Assembly (NCBI RefSeq): GCF_029870595.1
Contig: NZ_JAPDIR010000012.1
Location: 78,990-142,989, forward strand
Reading direction: 5' to 3'
Source of the DNA: Sphingomonas sp. CBMAI 2297
GTDB taxonomy: Bacteria; Pseudomonadota; Alphaproteobacteria; Sphingomonadales; Sphingomonadaceae
Length of the DNA stretch: 64,000 bases
Shown: positions 34,571-43,768 of the stretch, one piece after another
Position numbering within the stretch: position 1 is the stretch's first letter
Layout of the letters: every line of letters starts with the position of its first letter
Notes under the pieces: generated by a model
Told to the model about the DNA's origin: nothing
The model's database searches: none
What the model saw: only the letters and a program-made list of their open reading frames with translations
Translations under genes and position numbers: made by a program

Positions 34571-35017
34571 ATGCTCTATTTGGATGACATGCAAGCCGGC
34601 ACGAAGCGGAGCTTCGGCCGCTACGAAGTCACGCGCGAGGAAGTGCTCGACTTCGCGCGGAAATATGATCCGCAGCCCTTCCACCTTTCCGACGAGGCGG
34701 CCGCCGAGACGCATTTCGGCCGGTTGGCGGCGAGCGGCTGGCACACCTGCGCGATGACCATGTCGATGTTCGTCGCCGAGATGGCGGTGCATCCCCAGGC
34801 CAGCCTGGGCGCCGCCGGCGTGGACGAGCTGCGCTGGCTCAAGCCCGTCTACCCTGGCGACGTGCTGCGCTGCGAGAGCGAGATCCTCGAAGTGAAGCCC
34901 TCGCGCAGCCGGCCCGACATGGGCAGCATGCGGACGCAGACGACCACCTACAACCAGCATGGCGAGCCGGTGCTGCGCTTCATCGCGCTGGCGCTGATGC
35001 GGCGGCGCCCGGCTTAG
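34571..35017 (+). CDS. MaoC-family dehydratase
   Basis: A 148-residue hot-dog-fold (R)-hydratase. The hydratase-2 motif appears as DFARKYDPQPFHLSDEAAAETHFGRLAASGWHT, which contains the catalytic Asp/His pair. It would hydrate trans-2-enoyl-CoA to (R)-3-hydroxyacyl-CoA or act on a related CoA ester. It is a single gene with repeats on both sides and no fatty-acid genes nearby. Confidence 0.92.
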   Translation: MLYLDDMQAGTKRSFGRYEVTREEVLDFARKYDPQPFHLSDEAAAETHFGRLAASGWHTCAMTMSMFVAEMAVHPQASLGAAGVDELRWLKPVYPGDVLRCESEILEVKPSRSRPDMGSMRTQTTTYNQHGEPVLRFIALALMRRRPA

Positions 35018-35074
35018 GGTCACGACTCGATCGGCAGACCCCGTCATCCCCGCCTGTGCGGGGATGACGAAATG
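35018..35074. repeat. Dispersed repeat, B type
   Basis: The flank ggtcacgactcgatcggcag leads into accccgtcatccccgcctgt and ggggatgacgaaat. It begins at the base after the MaoC stop. It matches the copies at 10.87 and 25.0 kb. Confidence 0.8.
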
Positions 35075-35138
35075 CGCGTCCCGTCTCCGGACGAACCAAC
35101 GATCCGCCTGGGCCGCGCCCTAGAACCAGGCCCTCGGC

Positions 35139-35468
35139 TCAGCGCCGCCGGCCGCCGCCGGGGCCGCGGAAATCGCGCCAGTTGTTCCGCCAATGCGGAT
35201 TGCCGCGCCAGTTGGTGCGGCGGCCTTCCCAATAGCCGCGCTGCGCGTCGGTCCAGGGGTGGCGGACCCGGGCGCGGTCATAGACGTAATAGCCGGTGCC
35301 GGGATAATAATAGTCGCCATACCAGCCCCAATAGGGATCGCCCCAGGCGGCATTGTAGCCCACCGCGACGCGGCCGCCATAGCCATAGCCGTCATCGACG
35401 CAGCCGCCGAGCGCGGCCGCACCGGCGATGCCGGCGGCGAAAACCATGGATTTGAGGACTAAGCGCAT
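35139..35468 (-). CDS. Small Gly/Tyr/Arg-rich lipoprotein
   Basis: A 109-residue protein with a lipoprotein signal (lipobox LGGC, Cys23) and a mature part rich in Tyr, Gly, Trp and Arg (GYGYGGRVAVGYNAAWGDPYWG, then RRTNWRGNPHWRNNW). No family is recognised; similar low-complexity secreted proteins are common in sphingomonads. A good ribosome site (aggaga) precedes the ATG. Confidence 0.75.
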   Translation of the reverse strand: MRLVLKSMVFAAGIAGAAALGGCVDDGYGYGGRVAVGYNAAWGDPYWGWYGDYYYPGTGYYVYDRARVRHPWTDAQRGYWEGRRTNWRGNPHWRNNWRDFRGPGGGRRR

Positions 35469-35576
35469 GTCCGGTCTCCTGGCGGGAGACGCGGACGGAA
35501 GCGGGATCGCACCTGCGCGCCCCCGTAGCGAGCTAAATGACCGACGGGGCGGAGAGTTCCCTGCCCGCCGGACGGG

Positions 35577-36113
35577 TCAATGCCCGTCGAACGCCACCAG
35601 CGCATGGACACCGATCCCGTCGCCGCGCAGCGCATCCGCGCCGCCCAGCTCGGGAAGGTCGACCACGAACGAGGCCTGGGTGACTTCGGCGCCGGCCTTG
35701 CGCAGCAGGCGCACCGCGGCGCGGGCGGTGCCGCCGGTGGCGATCAGGTCGTCGACCAGCAGCACGCGCGCACCGGGCGCCAGCGCATCGGCGTGGATGG
35801 CGATCCGGTCGGTGCCATATTCCAGGGCATAGTCCTCGGCGATCGTCGCGCCGGGCAGCTTGCCGTCCTTGCGGACCAGCAGCATGCCCGCGCCGAGCCG
35901 CACCGCCAGCGCCGCGCCGAACAGGAAGCCGCGCGCCTCGATCCCGGCGACGAGATCGATCGGGCCGTCCACCGCCGCCGCCATCCGCTCGACGGTAAGC
36001 CGCAGCCCCTCGGCGTCGAGCAGCAGCGTGGTGATGTCGCGGAACATGATGCCCGGCTTGGGGAAATCGGGGATCGTCCGGATGCGCTGCCGGATGTCGT
36101 CATTCTCAGCCAT
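35577..36113 (-). CDS. apt: Adenine phosphoribosyltransferase
   Basis: A 178-residue type I phosphoribosyltransferase that salvages adenine to AMP with PRPP. Motifs: IPDFPKPGIMFRDITTLL near the N terminus, GIEARGFLFGAALA and the PRPP loop RVLLVDDLIATGGTARAA. The ATG at 36113 gives the normal MAEND start; upstream in-frame sequence crosses the petC terminator. It lies 79 bp downstream of petC, on the same strand, behind a hairpin. Confidence 0.95.
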   Translation of the reverse strand: MAENDDIRQRIRTIPDFPKPGIMFRDITTLLLDAEGLRLTVERMAAAVDGPIDLVAGIEARGFLFGAALAVRLGAGMLLVRKDGKLPGATIAEDYALEYGTDRIAIHADALAPGARVLLVDDLIATGGTARAAVRLLRKAGAEVTQASFVVDLPELGGADALRGDGIGVHALVAFDGH

Positions 36114-36130
36114 GGAAACCCTCGAAACAG

Positions 36131-36163
36131 GAATCCCGCCCTGGCGGTGCCGGGGCGGGATTC
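36131..36163 (-). terminator. Probable terminator of petABC
   Basis: gaatcccgcc (36131-36140) pairs perfectly with ggcgggattc (36154-36163). On the minus strand the stem is followed by the moderately T-rich ctgtttcg. It lies 30 bp after the petC stop and 17 bp before apt. Confidence 0.6.
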
Positions 36164-36192
36164 GATGCGACCGATACTGCCGCCGAAGCGGA

Positions 36193-37029
36193 TCAGTGCT
36201 TAACGCCAGCCCATACCGAGCGATAGGCGCCATAGGTCAGGAACGCCGCGAAGATCAGGAAACCCAGCACGGCGAGGCCCGCCGCGTGGCGCGTCTCGAG
36301 CGTGGGCTCCGCCGTCCAGACCAGGAACGCCGCCACGTCTTCCGACATCTGCGGGATCGTCGCGCGGGTGCCGTCCGAATAGTTGACCTGGCCGTCCTGC
36401 GTGAGCGGCGGCGGCATCGCGATGTTGAGATTCGCGAAATAGGGATTGAAGTGCATCCCGTCCGGCGTCTTGGCGAACTCCGGGAAGTGCTTCAGCGCCT
36501 CGGCCGACGGCTTCTCGTTATAGCCGGTCAGCAGCGAGTGGACATAGGCTGCCCCGTTATGCCGCGCCTTGGTGATCAGGCTGAGGTCCGGCGGCGTGCC
36601 GGTGCCGGCATAATAGACCTTGGGGAAACGATCCGACGGCACATTGTCGCGCTCGCCCCAGGTGCCGCCCTTCTCGTCGAACACCGGCTGCTTGGTGCCC
36701 CAGTCCTTGGCGATCTTCTTCACTTCGGCATCGGTGTAGCCGAGGTCCTTCAGATTGCGGAACGAGACCAGGTTGAGCGAGTGGCAGGTCGAGCAGACGT
36801 CCTTGTAGACCAGGAAGCCGCGCTGCAGCTGCCGCCGGTCGAACTTGCCGAGCAGCCCGTCCGAGGCGAGCTTCAGCGGCTCCGGATGCTTGTGCATCAT
36901 GTGCTCGGCGGTTTCCGCGGGCGGCTCGTAGATCACGCCCTTGACCGAGCCGAACAGCGCGATCGCCAGCACGAGGATGAAAGCACCGCCGACCAGGAAC
37001 TTGATCGATTTGATGAACAGCGAAGTCAT
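36193..37029 (-). CDS. petC: Cytochrome c1 of the bc1 complex
   Basis: A 278-residue haem c1 subunit of complex III. The haem-binding motif is CSTCH (in DVCSTCHSLNLVSFRNL) and the axial Met lies in LNIAMPPPL. An N-terminal membrane segment (FLVGGAFILVLAIALFGSV) and the C-terminal anchor (AGLAVLGFLIFAAFLTYGAYRSVW) place the haem domain in the periplasm. It is the last gene of petA-petB-petC. Confidence 0.95.
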   Translation of the reverse strand: MTSLFIKSIKFLVGGAFILVLAIALFGSVKGVIYEPPAETAEHMMHKHPEPLKLASDGLLGKFDRRQLQRGFLVYKDVCSTCHSLNLVSFRNLKDLGYTDAEVKKIAKDWGTKQPVFDEKGGTWGERDNVPSDRFPKVYYAGTGTPPDLSLITKARHNGAAYVHSLLTGYNEKPSAEALKHFPEFAKTPDGMHFNPYFANLNIAMPPPLTQDGQVNYSDGTRATIPQMSEDVAAFLVWTAEPTLETRHAAGLAVLGFLIFAAFLTYGAYRSVWAGVKH

Positions 37030-37044
37030 TGTTCCCAGTCCCCC

Positions 37045-38304
37045 TTACGCGCCGGTCTTGGCCAGCACGGCCTCGGTGATCGAGCCCGGCAGCGGCTTCG
37101 GCGTTTCCAGGTGCGAGATGATCGGCACGACGATCAGGAAATGCGCGAAATAATAGGCCGCCGCGATCTGGCTGACGATCACGTAGAGCGGCTCGGCCGG
37201 CGAGCCGCCGCAATAGCCGAGCACCAGCACGTCCGCCACGAGCACCCAGAAGGCGATCTTGTACATCGGGCGATAGCTGCCCGAGCGCACCGGCGACTTG
37301 TCCAGCCAGGGCAGGAAGAACAGGAGCAGGATCGAGCCGAACATCGCCAGCACGCCCCACAGCTTCGCCGGCAGGATGAAGTCCGCGGTGAAGGCGCGCA
37401 GGATCGCGTAGAACGGCCAGAAATACCATTCGGGGACGATGTGGGCGGGAGTGGAGAGCGGGTTGGCCGGGATGTAGTTGTCCGGATGGCCCAGCAGGTC
37501 CGGCGCGAAGAAGATCAGCGCCGAGAAGGCAATCAGGAAGACGACCACGCCCAGCCCGTCCTTCGCCGTGTAGTACGGATGGAACGGCACGGTATCCTGC
37601 TCGCCCTTCACCTCGACGCCCGTCGGGTTCGACGAACCCGGGATGTGCAGCGCCCAGATATGGAGGATCACGGCGCCCGCGATCACGAACGGCAGGAGAT
37701 AGTGGAGCGAGAAGAAGCGGTTCAGCGCCGCATCGTCCGGCGCATAGCCGCCGAGCAGCCAGATGCGCACCCAGTCGCCGACCACGGGGATCGCCGAGAA
37801 GAAGCCGGTGATCACCTGCGCGCCCCAGAAGCTCATCTGGCCCCAGGGAAGGACATAGCCCATGAAGGCGGTGGCCATCAGCAGCAGGAAGATGACCACG
37901 CCCAGCAGCCATACCATTTCGCGCGGCGCCTTGTACGACCCGTAATAGAGACCGCGGAACATGTGGATGTAGATCACCACGAAGAACATCGAGGCGCCGT
38001 TGGCGTGGGCGAAGCGCAGGAACCAGCCCGCGTTCACGTCGCGCATGATGCCGACATTCACCGATTCGAAGGCGCCCGCGGCCGACGAATGGAAGTGCAT
38101 CGCCAGGACGATGCCGGTAATCAGCTGGCAGACCAGCGCCACCCCGGCGAGCACGCCGAAGTTCCACCAGTAGTTGAGGTTGCGGGGCACCGGATAGCCG
38201 GCGCCGACGGCGTTGTAGACGAAGCGCGGCAGCGGGAGGCGCTGGTCCACCCACTGCATCAGCGGGTGCTTCGGCTCATAATGCTTGGCCCAGGGAAAGC
38301 TCAT
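37045..38304 (-). CDS. petB: Cytochrome b of the bc1 complex
   Basis: A 419-residue membrane subunit with eight helices and the two b haems. Conserved sites: [47 protein letters not shown], the [14 protein letters not shown] quinol-site loop, [10 protein letters not shown] and the Qo motif PEWYF. The ATG at 38304 is the conserved start. petA lies 13 bp upstream and petC 15 bp downstream. Confidence 0.96.
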   Translation of the reverse strand: MSFPWAKHYEPKHPLMQWVDQRLPLPRFVYNAVGAGYPVPRNLNYWWNFGVLAGVALVCQLITGIVLAMHFHSSAAGAFESVNVGIMRDVNAGWFLRFAHANGASMFFVVIYIHMFRGLYYGSYKAPREMVWLLGVVIFLLLMATAFMGYVLPWGQMSFWGAQVITGFFSAIPVVGDWVRIWLLGGYAPDDAALNRFFSLHYLLPFVIAGAVILHIWALHIPGSSNPTGVEVKGEQDTVPFHPYYTAKDGLGVVVFLIAFSALIFFAPDLLGHPDNYIPANPLSTPAHIVPEWYFWPFYAILRAFTADFILPAKLWGVLAMFGSILLLFFLPWLDKSPVRSGSYRPMYKIAFWVLVADVLVLGYCGGSPAEPLYVIVSQIAAAYYFAHFLIVVPIISHLETPKPLPGSITEAVLAKTGA

Positions 38305-38317
38305 CGCGCTGTAATCC

Positions 38318-38869
38318 TCACCCAACCACGACGACGGTGTCGGACGTGAAACTATATTTCGGAACCTCGAGGTTCTTCGGCGCCGGCCCCTGGCGGATGC
38401 GGCCGGCCGTGTCATAGGCCGAGCCGTGGCAGGGGCAGAAATAGCCGCCGAACGGCCCGCGATTCTCGCCCTCGCCCGCGCCCAGCGGCACGCAGCCGAG
38501 ATGGGTGCAGACGCCCAGCGTGATCAGCCAGTTGGTATGGCCCTTCGCCGTGCGCTGCTCGAGCGTCTGCGGATCGCGCAGGCTGGAGACCGGCACTGCG
38601 TCCGCCTCGGCGATTTCCTTCGGCGTCAGGTTGCGCACGAACAGCGGCTGCTTGCGGAAGCTCGTCTTGATCGCCTGACCCGGCTCGATCTTCGACACGT
38701 CCACCTCGGTGGTGGACAGCGCGAGCACGTCGGCCGACGGGTTCATCGAATTGACCAGCGGAAGCACCACGACGCCCGCGCCCACAGCCGCCACCGAAAC
38801 GGCGGCATATTGCAGATAATCGCGGCGGCGGGGATTTTCGAGACCGGCGAGATCGCCTTCAATTGCCAT
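38318..38869 (-). CDS. petA: Rieske iron-sulfur subunit of the bc1 complex
   Basis: A 183-residue subunit with a twin-arginine-type start ([19 protein letters not shown]) and a Rieske 2Fe-2S site made of CTHLGC and CPCHGS. It passes electrons from ubiquinol to cytochrome c1. The ATG at 38869 is used; the longer frame has no support. It heads the petABC operon, with a 201-bp divergent region shared with trmL. Confidence 0.96.
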   Translation of the reverse strand: MAIEGDLAGLENPRRRDYLQYAAVSVAAVGAGVVVLPLVNSMNPSADVLALSTTEVDVSKIEPGQAIKTSFRKQPLFVRNLTPKEIAEADAVPVSSLRDPQTLEQRTAKGHTNWLITLGVCTHLGCVPLGAGEGENRGPFGGYFCPCHGSAYDTAGRIRQGPAPKNLEVPKYSFTSDTVVVVG

Positions 38870-39070
38870 GTTTACCCCTTGCACTTCGAACTTGCCGCGG
38901 CGAACGCGCGGGTAGGACGTGACGCAGACACGGGCGCTAAGGCCCCCCTCGCGGCCCACCGGTGTCTCCCGGTTAAGCCAGCTGGCCTGATAGACGGCGC
39001 CCAAGCGCTTCCGCAACAGGGATTTTGAACGACTTGCTGCGCCGGGCGGGGGGACGCTAGGAGCGGCGCC

Positions 39071-39520
39071 ATGCGACTAGCCCTGTTCGAGCCCGATATT
39101 GCCGGCAATGTGGGTGCCGTGCTGCGCCTCGGCGCCTGTTTCGGCGCGCCCGTGGACCTCATCGAGCCGATGGGATTCGCCTGGAACGATGCCGCCCGCC
39201 GCCGCGCCGCGATGGACTATGGCGAGATCGCCGAAGTCACGCGCCACGCGGATTTCGATGCGTTCGCCGGGAAGCTCGCCGGCCGCGTGGTGCTGTTCAG
39301 CACCAAGGGATCGATCCGGCTCGACGAAGCGGCGTTCCGGCCCGGCGACACCCTGTTGTTCGGCTCCGAGAGCCGCGGCGCCCCCGATTTCGTGCACGCG
39401 CGCGCGGATTTGATCGTGCGCATACCGCTGCGCGCCGGGCTGCGCTCCCTGAACCTCGCGGTATCGGCGGGCATCGGGCTCGCCGAGGCGCTCCGCCAGA
39501 CCAAAGGATTTCCGGAATGA
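39071..39520 (+). CDS. trmL: tRNA (cytidine/uridine-34-2'-O)-methyltransferase
   Basis: A 149-residue SPOUT methyltransferase of the TrmL/YibK type, methylating the wobble ribose of some tRNA-Leu. Trefoil-knot motifs: DIAGNVGAVLRL (reading PDIAGNVGAVLRLG), LFGSESRGAP and RSLNLAVSAGIGLAEAL. Length fits the minimal SPOUT family. Its stop overlaps the hemF start (ATGA at 39517-39520). Confidence 0.93.
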   Translation: MRLALFEPDIAGNVGAVLRLGACFGAPVDLIEPMGFAWNDAARRRAAMDYGEIAEVTRHADFDAFAGKLAGRVVLFSTKGSIRLDEAAFRPGDTLLFGSESRGAPDFVHARADLIVRIPLRAGLRSLNLAVSAGIGLAEALRQTKGFPE

Positions 39521-40359
39521 TCGAGCTCGACGAACAGCAACAGGCTGCCCGCACCTGGTTCGAGAGCCTGCGCGACGCGATCTGCGCCGAGTTCGAGGCG
39601 ATCGAGGCCGAGGCCGGATCGGACGCGCGCTTCGAATATGTCGCCTGGGACCGCACCGATCCCTCGGGCGAGCCCGGTGGGGGCGGCGTGCGCGGCGTGA
39701 TGAAGGGCAAGGTGTTCGAGAAGGTGGGCGTCAACGTCTCCACCGTCGGCGGCACCTTCGAGGGCGAGTTCGCCAAGACGATCCACGGCGCGGGCGAGGA
39801 TCCCAAATTCTTCGCCACCGGCATCAGCCTGGTCGCGCACATGGCCAATCCGCACGTGCCCGCGGTGCACATGAACACGCGCTTCCTCGCCACCACCAGG
39901 CGCTGGTTCGGCGGCGGGGCGGACCTGAACCCGCCCATCCCCTATGCGGAGGACACCGAAGCGTTCCACGCGGCGCTCGCGGCCGCTTGCGACGCGCACG
40001 ATCCGGAACATTATCCGCGCTTCAAGAAATGGGCGGACGAATATTTCTACATCCCCCATCGCAAGGTGCATCGCGGCGTGGGCGGGATCTTCTACGATCA
40101 CCTGGAGCAGGACTGGGCGGCGGACTTCGCCTTCACCCAGGATGTCGGCCGCGCGTTCCTGGACGTCTATCCCCGTATCGTGCGGCGGCGGATGGGCCTG
40201 CCCTTCGGCGAGGCCGAGCGCCAGCGGCAGCTCGAATGGCGCGGCCGCTATGCCGAGTTCAACCTGATCTACGACCGGGGCACCCTGTTCGGGCTCAAGA
40301 CCGGCGGCAATATCGACGCGATCCTGATGAGCCTGCCCCCGATGGCGGCGTGGAGCTGA
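39517..40359 (+). CDS. hemF: Aerobic coproporphyrinogen-III oxidase
   Basis: A 280-residue oxygen-dependent HemF that converts coproporphyrinogen III to protoporphyrinogen IX. Diagnostic motifs are GVNVSTVGG, NPHVPAVHMNTRFL, WFGGGADLNPP, FKKWADEYFYIPHRKVHRGVGGIFYD and GLKTGGNIDAILMSLPP. It is coupled to trmL upstream, and the GNAT gene starts two bases after its stop. Confidence 0.96.
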   Translation: MIELDEQQQAARTWFESLRDAICAEFEAIEAEAGSDARFEYVAWDRTDPSGEPGGGGVRGVMKGKVFEKVGVNVSTVGGTFEGEFAKTIHGAGEDPKFFATGISLVAHMANPHVPAVHMNTRFLATTRRWFGGGADLNPPIPYAEDTEAFHAALAAACDAHDPEHYPRFKKWADEYFYIPHRKVHRGVGGIFYDHLEQDWAADFAFTQDVGRAFLDVYPRIVRRRMGLPFGEAERQRQLEWRGRYAEFNLIYDRGTLFGLKTGGNIDAILMSLPPMAAWS

Positions 40360-40361
40360 AC

Positions 40362-40961
40362 ATGGGCCTGATCCCGGTCGCCGACGACCAGGTCGCCACC
40401 ATCGTCACCGCGCTCGAGATGCTGGCGCGCCCGCGGCCCCGGCCCCTGCCCGATTCGCCGCTGCGGCTGGTGCGCTGGACCATGCCCGATCCGGCCAAGT
40501 ATCGCGCGCTGTTCCGGCGGGTCGGCGAACCCTGGCTATGGTTCTCGCGGCTGGTGATGGACGAGGCGCGGCTGACCGCCATCATTCACGATCCCCGGGT
40601 CCATGTCTTCGCGGTGGTCGATCGCGCGGGGATCGAAGTCGGCATGCTCGAGCTCGATTTCCGTGCCGAGGCGACCTGCGAGCTGGGCTTTGTCGGGCTG
40701 GTGCCCGAGCTGGCGGGCAAGGGGCATGGCGGCTGGCTGATGGCGCAGGCGCTGATGCTGGCCTGGACGCCGGACGTGACGCGCGTCTGGGTGCACACCT
40801 GCACGCTCGACCATCCAGGCGCGCTCGGCTTCTACCGCAAGCACGGCTTCGTGCCCTATCGGCGCACGGTGGAGACATTCGCGGATCCGCGGCTGGCGGG
40901 CGTGCTGGCGCCGGGCACCGCGCCTCAGATCCCCTGCCTGGGGGCGCCGGCCAGCCGATAG
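40362..40961 (+). CDS. GNAT-family N-acetyltransferase
   Basis: A 199-residue acetyltransferase. The acetyl-CoA loop is LVPELAGKGHGGWLMAQAL, a form of the Q/R-x-x-G-x-G/A motif, followed by VWVHTCTLDHPGALGFYRKHGFVPYRR. The substrate is unknown. It is third in the trmL-hemF-GNAT unit. Its 3' end overlaps the convergent membrane protein gene by 37 bp. Confidence 0.9.
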   Translation: MGLIPVADDQVATIVTALEMLARPRPRPLPDSPLRLVRWTMPDPAKYRALFRRVGEPWLWFSRLVMDEARLTAIIHDPRVHVFAVVDRAGIEVGMLELDFRAEATCELGFVGLVPELAGKGHGGWLMAQALMLAWTPDVTRVWVHTCTLDHPGALGFYRKHGFVPYRRTVETFADPRLAGVLAPGTAPQIPCLGAPASR

Positions 40962-41668
40962 GCGGCGACGCGGATCAGCGCGAGCGCGGCCCAGGCACCA
41001 CCGCCGAACAGCGCGGTGACGAGATAGGAGACCGGCGCCACCGCCTGCGCGCCGCCGATGAGCGCGGCGATCGTTCCCAGGATGCCGCCGGTGACGATCA
41101 CGAGCCCAAACGCCAGGAACATTATCATCGATGCAAGGCCGAGCAGCGCGAAGCCGGTGAGGCCGGCGCTGCGCCGCCACCCCTCGCGAAAGGCGCCGAG
41201 CATGCCCGCGGCCGGATCGGCGGCCAGGGCGGGCCCCGCGAGCCAGGTTCGCGCCAATACGAACAGGCCGGGGATCACGAACAGCGAGAAGCCGAGGGAG
41301 AAGAATAGCCCGGCGATCACGGTGAGCACGAAGAAGGCGGCGAAGCGCTTGAGCGTGATCAGCAGCACTTCGCCCAGCGTGCGCCCGCCGCCCTGGAGAT
41401 AGAGGTTGAATATCGCGAAGGTGCCGAATTCGATGGCGATGTTGATCGCCAGGATCGCCGGCAGATTGGCGGTGTAGAAGGCCGTCAGCGCCTGGCGCAG
41501 CTTTTCGGGGTCTCCTCCGGTTGCCGTCGGTTCGAGCCCCGCGAGCAGCAGCGCCGCGCCCAGCATCGGCACCACGAAGAACATGCCCGCCAGCGCCACG
41601 AGCAGCTCGCGTTCCGCGCGCCAGAGAGTGACGGCATCGGCGAGGATGCCGCGGCTGGTGAGGCTCAT
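40925..41668 (-). CDS. Multi-helix membrane protein (GDPD membrane-domain-like), 2
   Basis: A 247-residue protein with about six membrane helices, including LVALAGMFFVVPMLGAALLLAG and FFVLTVIAGLFFSLGFSLFVIPGLFVLARTWLAGPALA. The latter resembles the glycerophosphodiesterase membrane domain / YciC-like family. It is related in plan to the gene upstream and coupled to it (ATGA at 41668-41665). Function is unknown. Confidence 0.8.
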   Translation of the reverse strand: MSLTSRGILADAVTLWRAERELLVALAGMFFVVPMLGAALLLAGLEPTATGGDPEKLRQALTAFYTANLPAILAINIAIEFGTFAIFNLYLQGGGRTLGEVLLITLKRFAAFFVLTVIAGLFFSLGFSLFVIPGLFVLARTWLAGPALAADPAAGMLGAFREGWRRSAGLTGFALLGLASMIMFLAFGLVIVTGGILGTIAALIGGAQAVAPVSYLVTALFGGGAWAALALIRVAAYRLAGAPRQGI

Positions 41669-42498
41669 GCGCGGAACGCGCCTTCGCGCAGCCCGGCATC
41701 CGCCGCGAGGGCCAGATAGAGCTTGGCGGTGAAGGCGGGCACCAGCACGGTGAAGCCGGTCTGCACCGCGGCGACGACGATCGAGGTGAGCACCCCCGCC
41801 AGCGTGATCCCTTCGGCCGGCCCGCCGGTGACGAGCGCGAAGATGCTGCCGAACACCATGTTGGCGGCGAGCATCGAGACCCAGGAAACCAGCGCGAAGA
41901 GCAGGATCACCCCGATGATCCGCCAGGTCATGCCGCGAGTGAGCTTCCAGGACTGGCGCAGCGCGGAGAACATCCGCTTCTCGCGCACGATCACCGCATT
42001 GGTGATCAGCAGCCGCGCACCGATCCACAGCAGCAGCCCGAGCAGCACTAGCCCGTAGAGCGCGATCCCGCCGGCAATCTGCGGGCCAAGCCCGGCATTG
42101 GCGCCGCGCGCGATCTCCATCAGGTCGTACCCGTTCAGCTGCAGCGCCAGCGGGACCGGCAGCACCAGCAGAAACATCACCGCGAACAACAGCACCGAGA
42201 CCGCGAGCGCCGGCAGCAGCCGGTCGCGCCCGATCACTCCGGCGCCGCGCGCGCTCGCCATGTCGAGCGCCATCGCCGAGATGGTGAGCGAGCCCCATAG
42301 CGAGAGAATGCCGAAAGCGAGCTGGACGGCGTAGAGCGACAGCACCAGCTCCGGGCCGCCCCCGGTCTTGGCCGCCTGGAAGCTGCCCTCGATCGAAGCG
42401 GGCACGAAGAAGGCGAGCAGCGCCACGGGCAGGATCGCGCCCAGATTGTCGCTCAGAAACTCCGCCGTCCGATCCCAGACGGTGCCCATCTTCGCCAT
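41665..42498 (-). CDS. Multi-helix membrane protein (GDPD membrane-domain-like), 1
   Basis: A 277-residue integral membrane protein with about six helices. The region [50 protein letters not shown] is the best match to the GDPD membrane-domain/DUF975 group. It starts 88 bp from the divergent lipB gene. Nothing around it indicates a substrate. Confidence 0.82.
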   Translation of the reverse strand: MAKMGTVWDRTAEFLSDNLGAILPVALLAFFVPASIEGSFQAAKTGGGPELVLSLYAVQLAFGILSLWGSLTISAMALDMASARGAGVIGRDRLLPALAVSVLLFAVMFLLVLPVPLALQLNGYDLMEIARGANAGLGPQIAGGIALYGLVLLGLLLWIGARLLITNAVIVREKRMFSALRQSWKLTRGMTWRIIGVILLFALVSWVSMLAANMVFGSIFALVTGGPAEGITLAGVLTSIVVAAVQTGFTVLVPAFTAKLYLALAADAGLREGAFRA

Positions 42499-42586
42499 GC
42501 GCCCGATGTCCTCCCTCCATCCGGTGTTAGCGGGCGCGCATTATGTTGCCAATGCTTGCGCAATCGCTTTCGGATGCGCAATTCGC

Positions 42587-43234
42587 ATGGCGATGAACCA
42601 GGATATCGAATGGCGGGTCGCCCCGGAGCCGATCGAATATGGCGCCGCGCTGGCCGAGATGGAGGCGCACGTCGCCGCGCTGACCGCCGGCACCGCGCCC
42701 GAACGCATCTGGCTGCTCGAGCATCCGAGCGTCTACACCGCCGGCACCAGCGCCACCGACGCGGGCGAGCTGATCGACCCGCGCTTTCCTGTGTTCCGCA
42801 CCGGGCGCGGCGGGCGCTACACTTATCACGGGCCCGGCCAGCGCATCGGCTATCTGATGCTCGACCTGCGCCGGCGCAAGCGCGACGTGCGCGGCTATGT
42901 CCATGCCGTGGAAGGCTGGGTGATCGCCGCGTTGGGCGAGCTGGGGATCGAGGCGTTCCGCGCCGAGGGCCGCATCGGCATCTGGACGCTCGACCAGGCG
43001 GGCCGGGAAGCGAAGATCGGCGCGATCGGCGTGCGCATCCGGCAATGGGTGACCATGCACGGCTTCGCAGTGAATCTCTCGCCGAACCTGAGCGATTTCA
43101 ACGGAATCGTCCCCTGCGGCATCGCCGAGTTCCCCGTCACCAGCGCCGCCGCGCTCGGCAAGCCGGTAACATTCCGGCAATTCGATTCGGCGCTCCGGGC
43201 CACATTTTTGCCATTTTTGGACGCTCTCTCCTGA
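42587..43234 (+). CDS. lipB: Octanoyl-[ACP]:protein N-octanoyltransferase
   Basis: A 215-residue LipB that transfers octanoate from ACP to lipoyl domains. Motifs: [57 protein letters not shown] and the catalytic Cys in VPCGI with the paired Lys in AKIG. Starts at 42587 (MAMNQD) or 42593 (MNQD) are equivalent; the more upstream frame has no support. Confidence 0.95.
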   Translation: MAMNQDIEWRVAPEPIEYGAALAEMEAHVAALTAGTAPERIWLLEHPSVYTAGTSATDAGELIDPRFPVFRTGRGGRYTYHGPGQRIGYLMLDLRRRKRDVRGYVHAVEGWVIAALGELGIEAFRAEGRIGIWTLDQAGREAKIGAIGVRIRQWVTMHGFAVNLSPNLSDFNGIVPCGIAEFPVTSAAALGKPVTFRQFDSALRATFLPFLDALS

Positions 43235-43348
43235 GCGCAGGTCAAATCGAGTCTTGAGGGGTTTGCCCGAACCGTCTAATGTCCACTCCGGTTTGGGTAT
43301 TAAACGGCGTAACCGTAATCCAGATCCATTATCTAGGGAGCTTTCTAC

Positions 43349-43585
43349 ATGCGTGCAGTCATTTCGAAGATCGTTGCAGGTTCGATGATCGCCGGCGCGG
43401 CCCTCCTGGCCTCGGCGTGCACCAGCAACGAGTCGACCAACGTGACCAACACCACCGAAGTCGTTCCGACCGAGAACGTGACCACCGACACCATGGTGAC
43501 CAACATCGACGCCGCCGCCACCGAGAACGGCGCCGTGGTCGAGAACACCACCACCGTCGAGACCAACACCACCAACGCGCACTGA
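43349..43585 (+). CDS. Small Thr/Asn/Val-rich lipoprotein
   Basis: A 78-residue lipoprotein (lipobox ASAC, Cys24). The mature part is almost only Thr, Asn, Val, Glu and Ala, with repeated TNTT/ENTT units and no recognisable domain. Its own terminator follows 26 bp later and a 114-bp upstream gap could hold its promoter, so it is a monocistronic gene. Ribosome site: ctaggga before the ATG. Confidence 0.75.
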   Translation: MRAVISKIVAGSMIAGAALLASACTSNESTNVTNTTEVVPTENVTTDTMVTNIDAAATENGAVVENTTTVETNTTNAH

Positions 43586-43611
43586 TCGCGCGCCCGGTAG
43601 GGTGTTTGAAG

Positions 43612-43648
43612 AAAGGGCCGTCCGGGCGACCGGGCGGCCCTTTTCGTT
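43612..43648 (+). terminator. Intrinsic terminator of the Thr/Asn-rich lipoprotein
   Basis: aaagggccgtccg (43612-43624) pairs with cgggcggcccttt (43631-43643) with wobble only, followed by tcgtttc. It is a typical rho-independent terminator. Confidence 0.85.
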
Positions 43649-43768
43649 TCCCGATTTGCGATGAAATGCCGGTATGGCACGGCCCGGATGGTAAAAAGGG
43701 GCTTCAACCCGGACTCGGAACACCGTAACCCCTGCCCACGGGGTCAACTGGTAGTTTTCGAGGGCAGC

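Noticed and set aside
35860..38349. An 829-codon plus-strand frame opposite apt and petBC
   Set aside because: It has the same antisense composition bias (His/Arg/Asp/Gly) and no motif.
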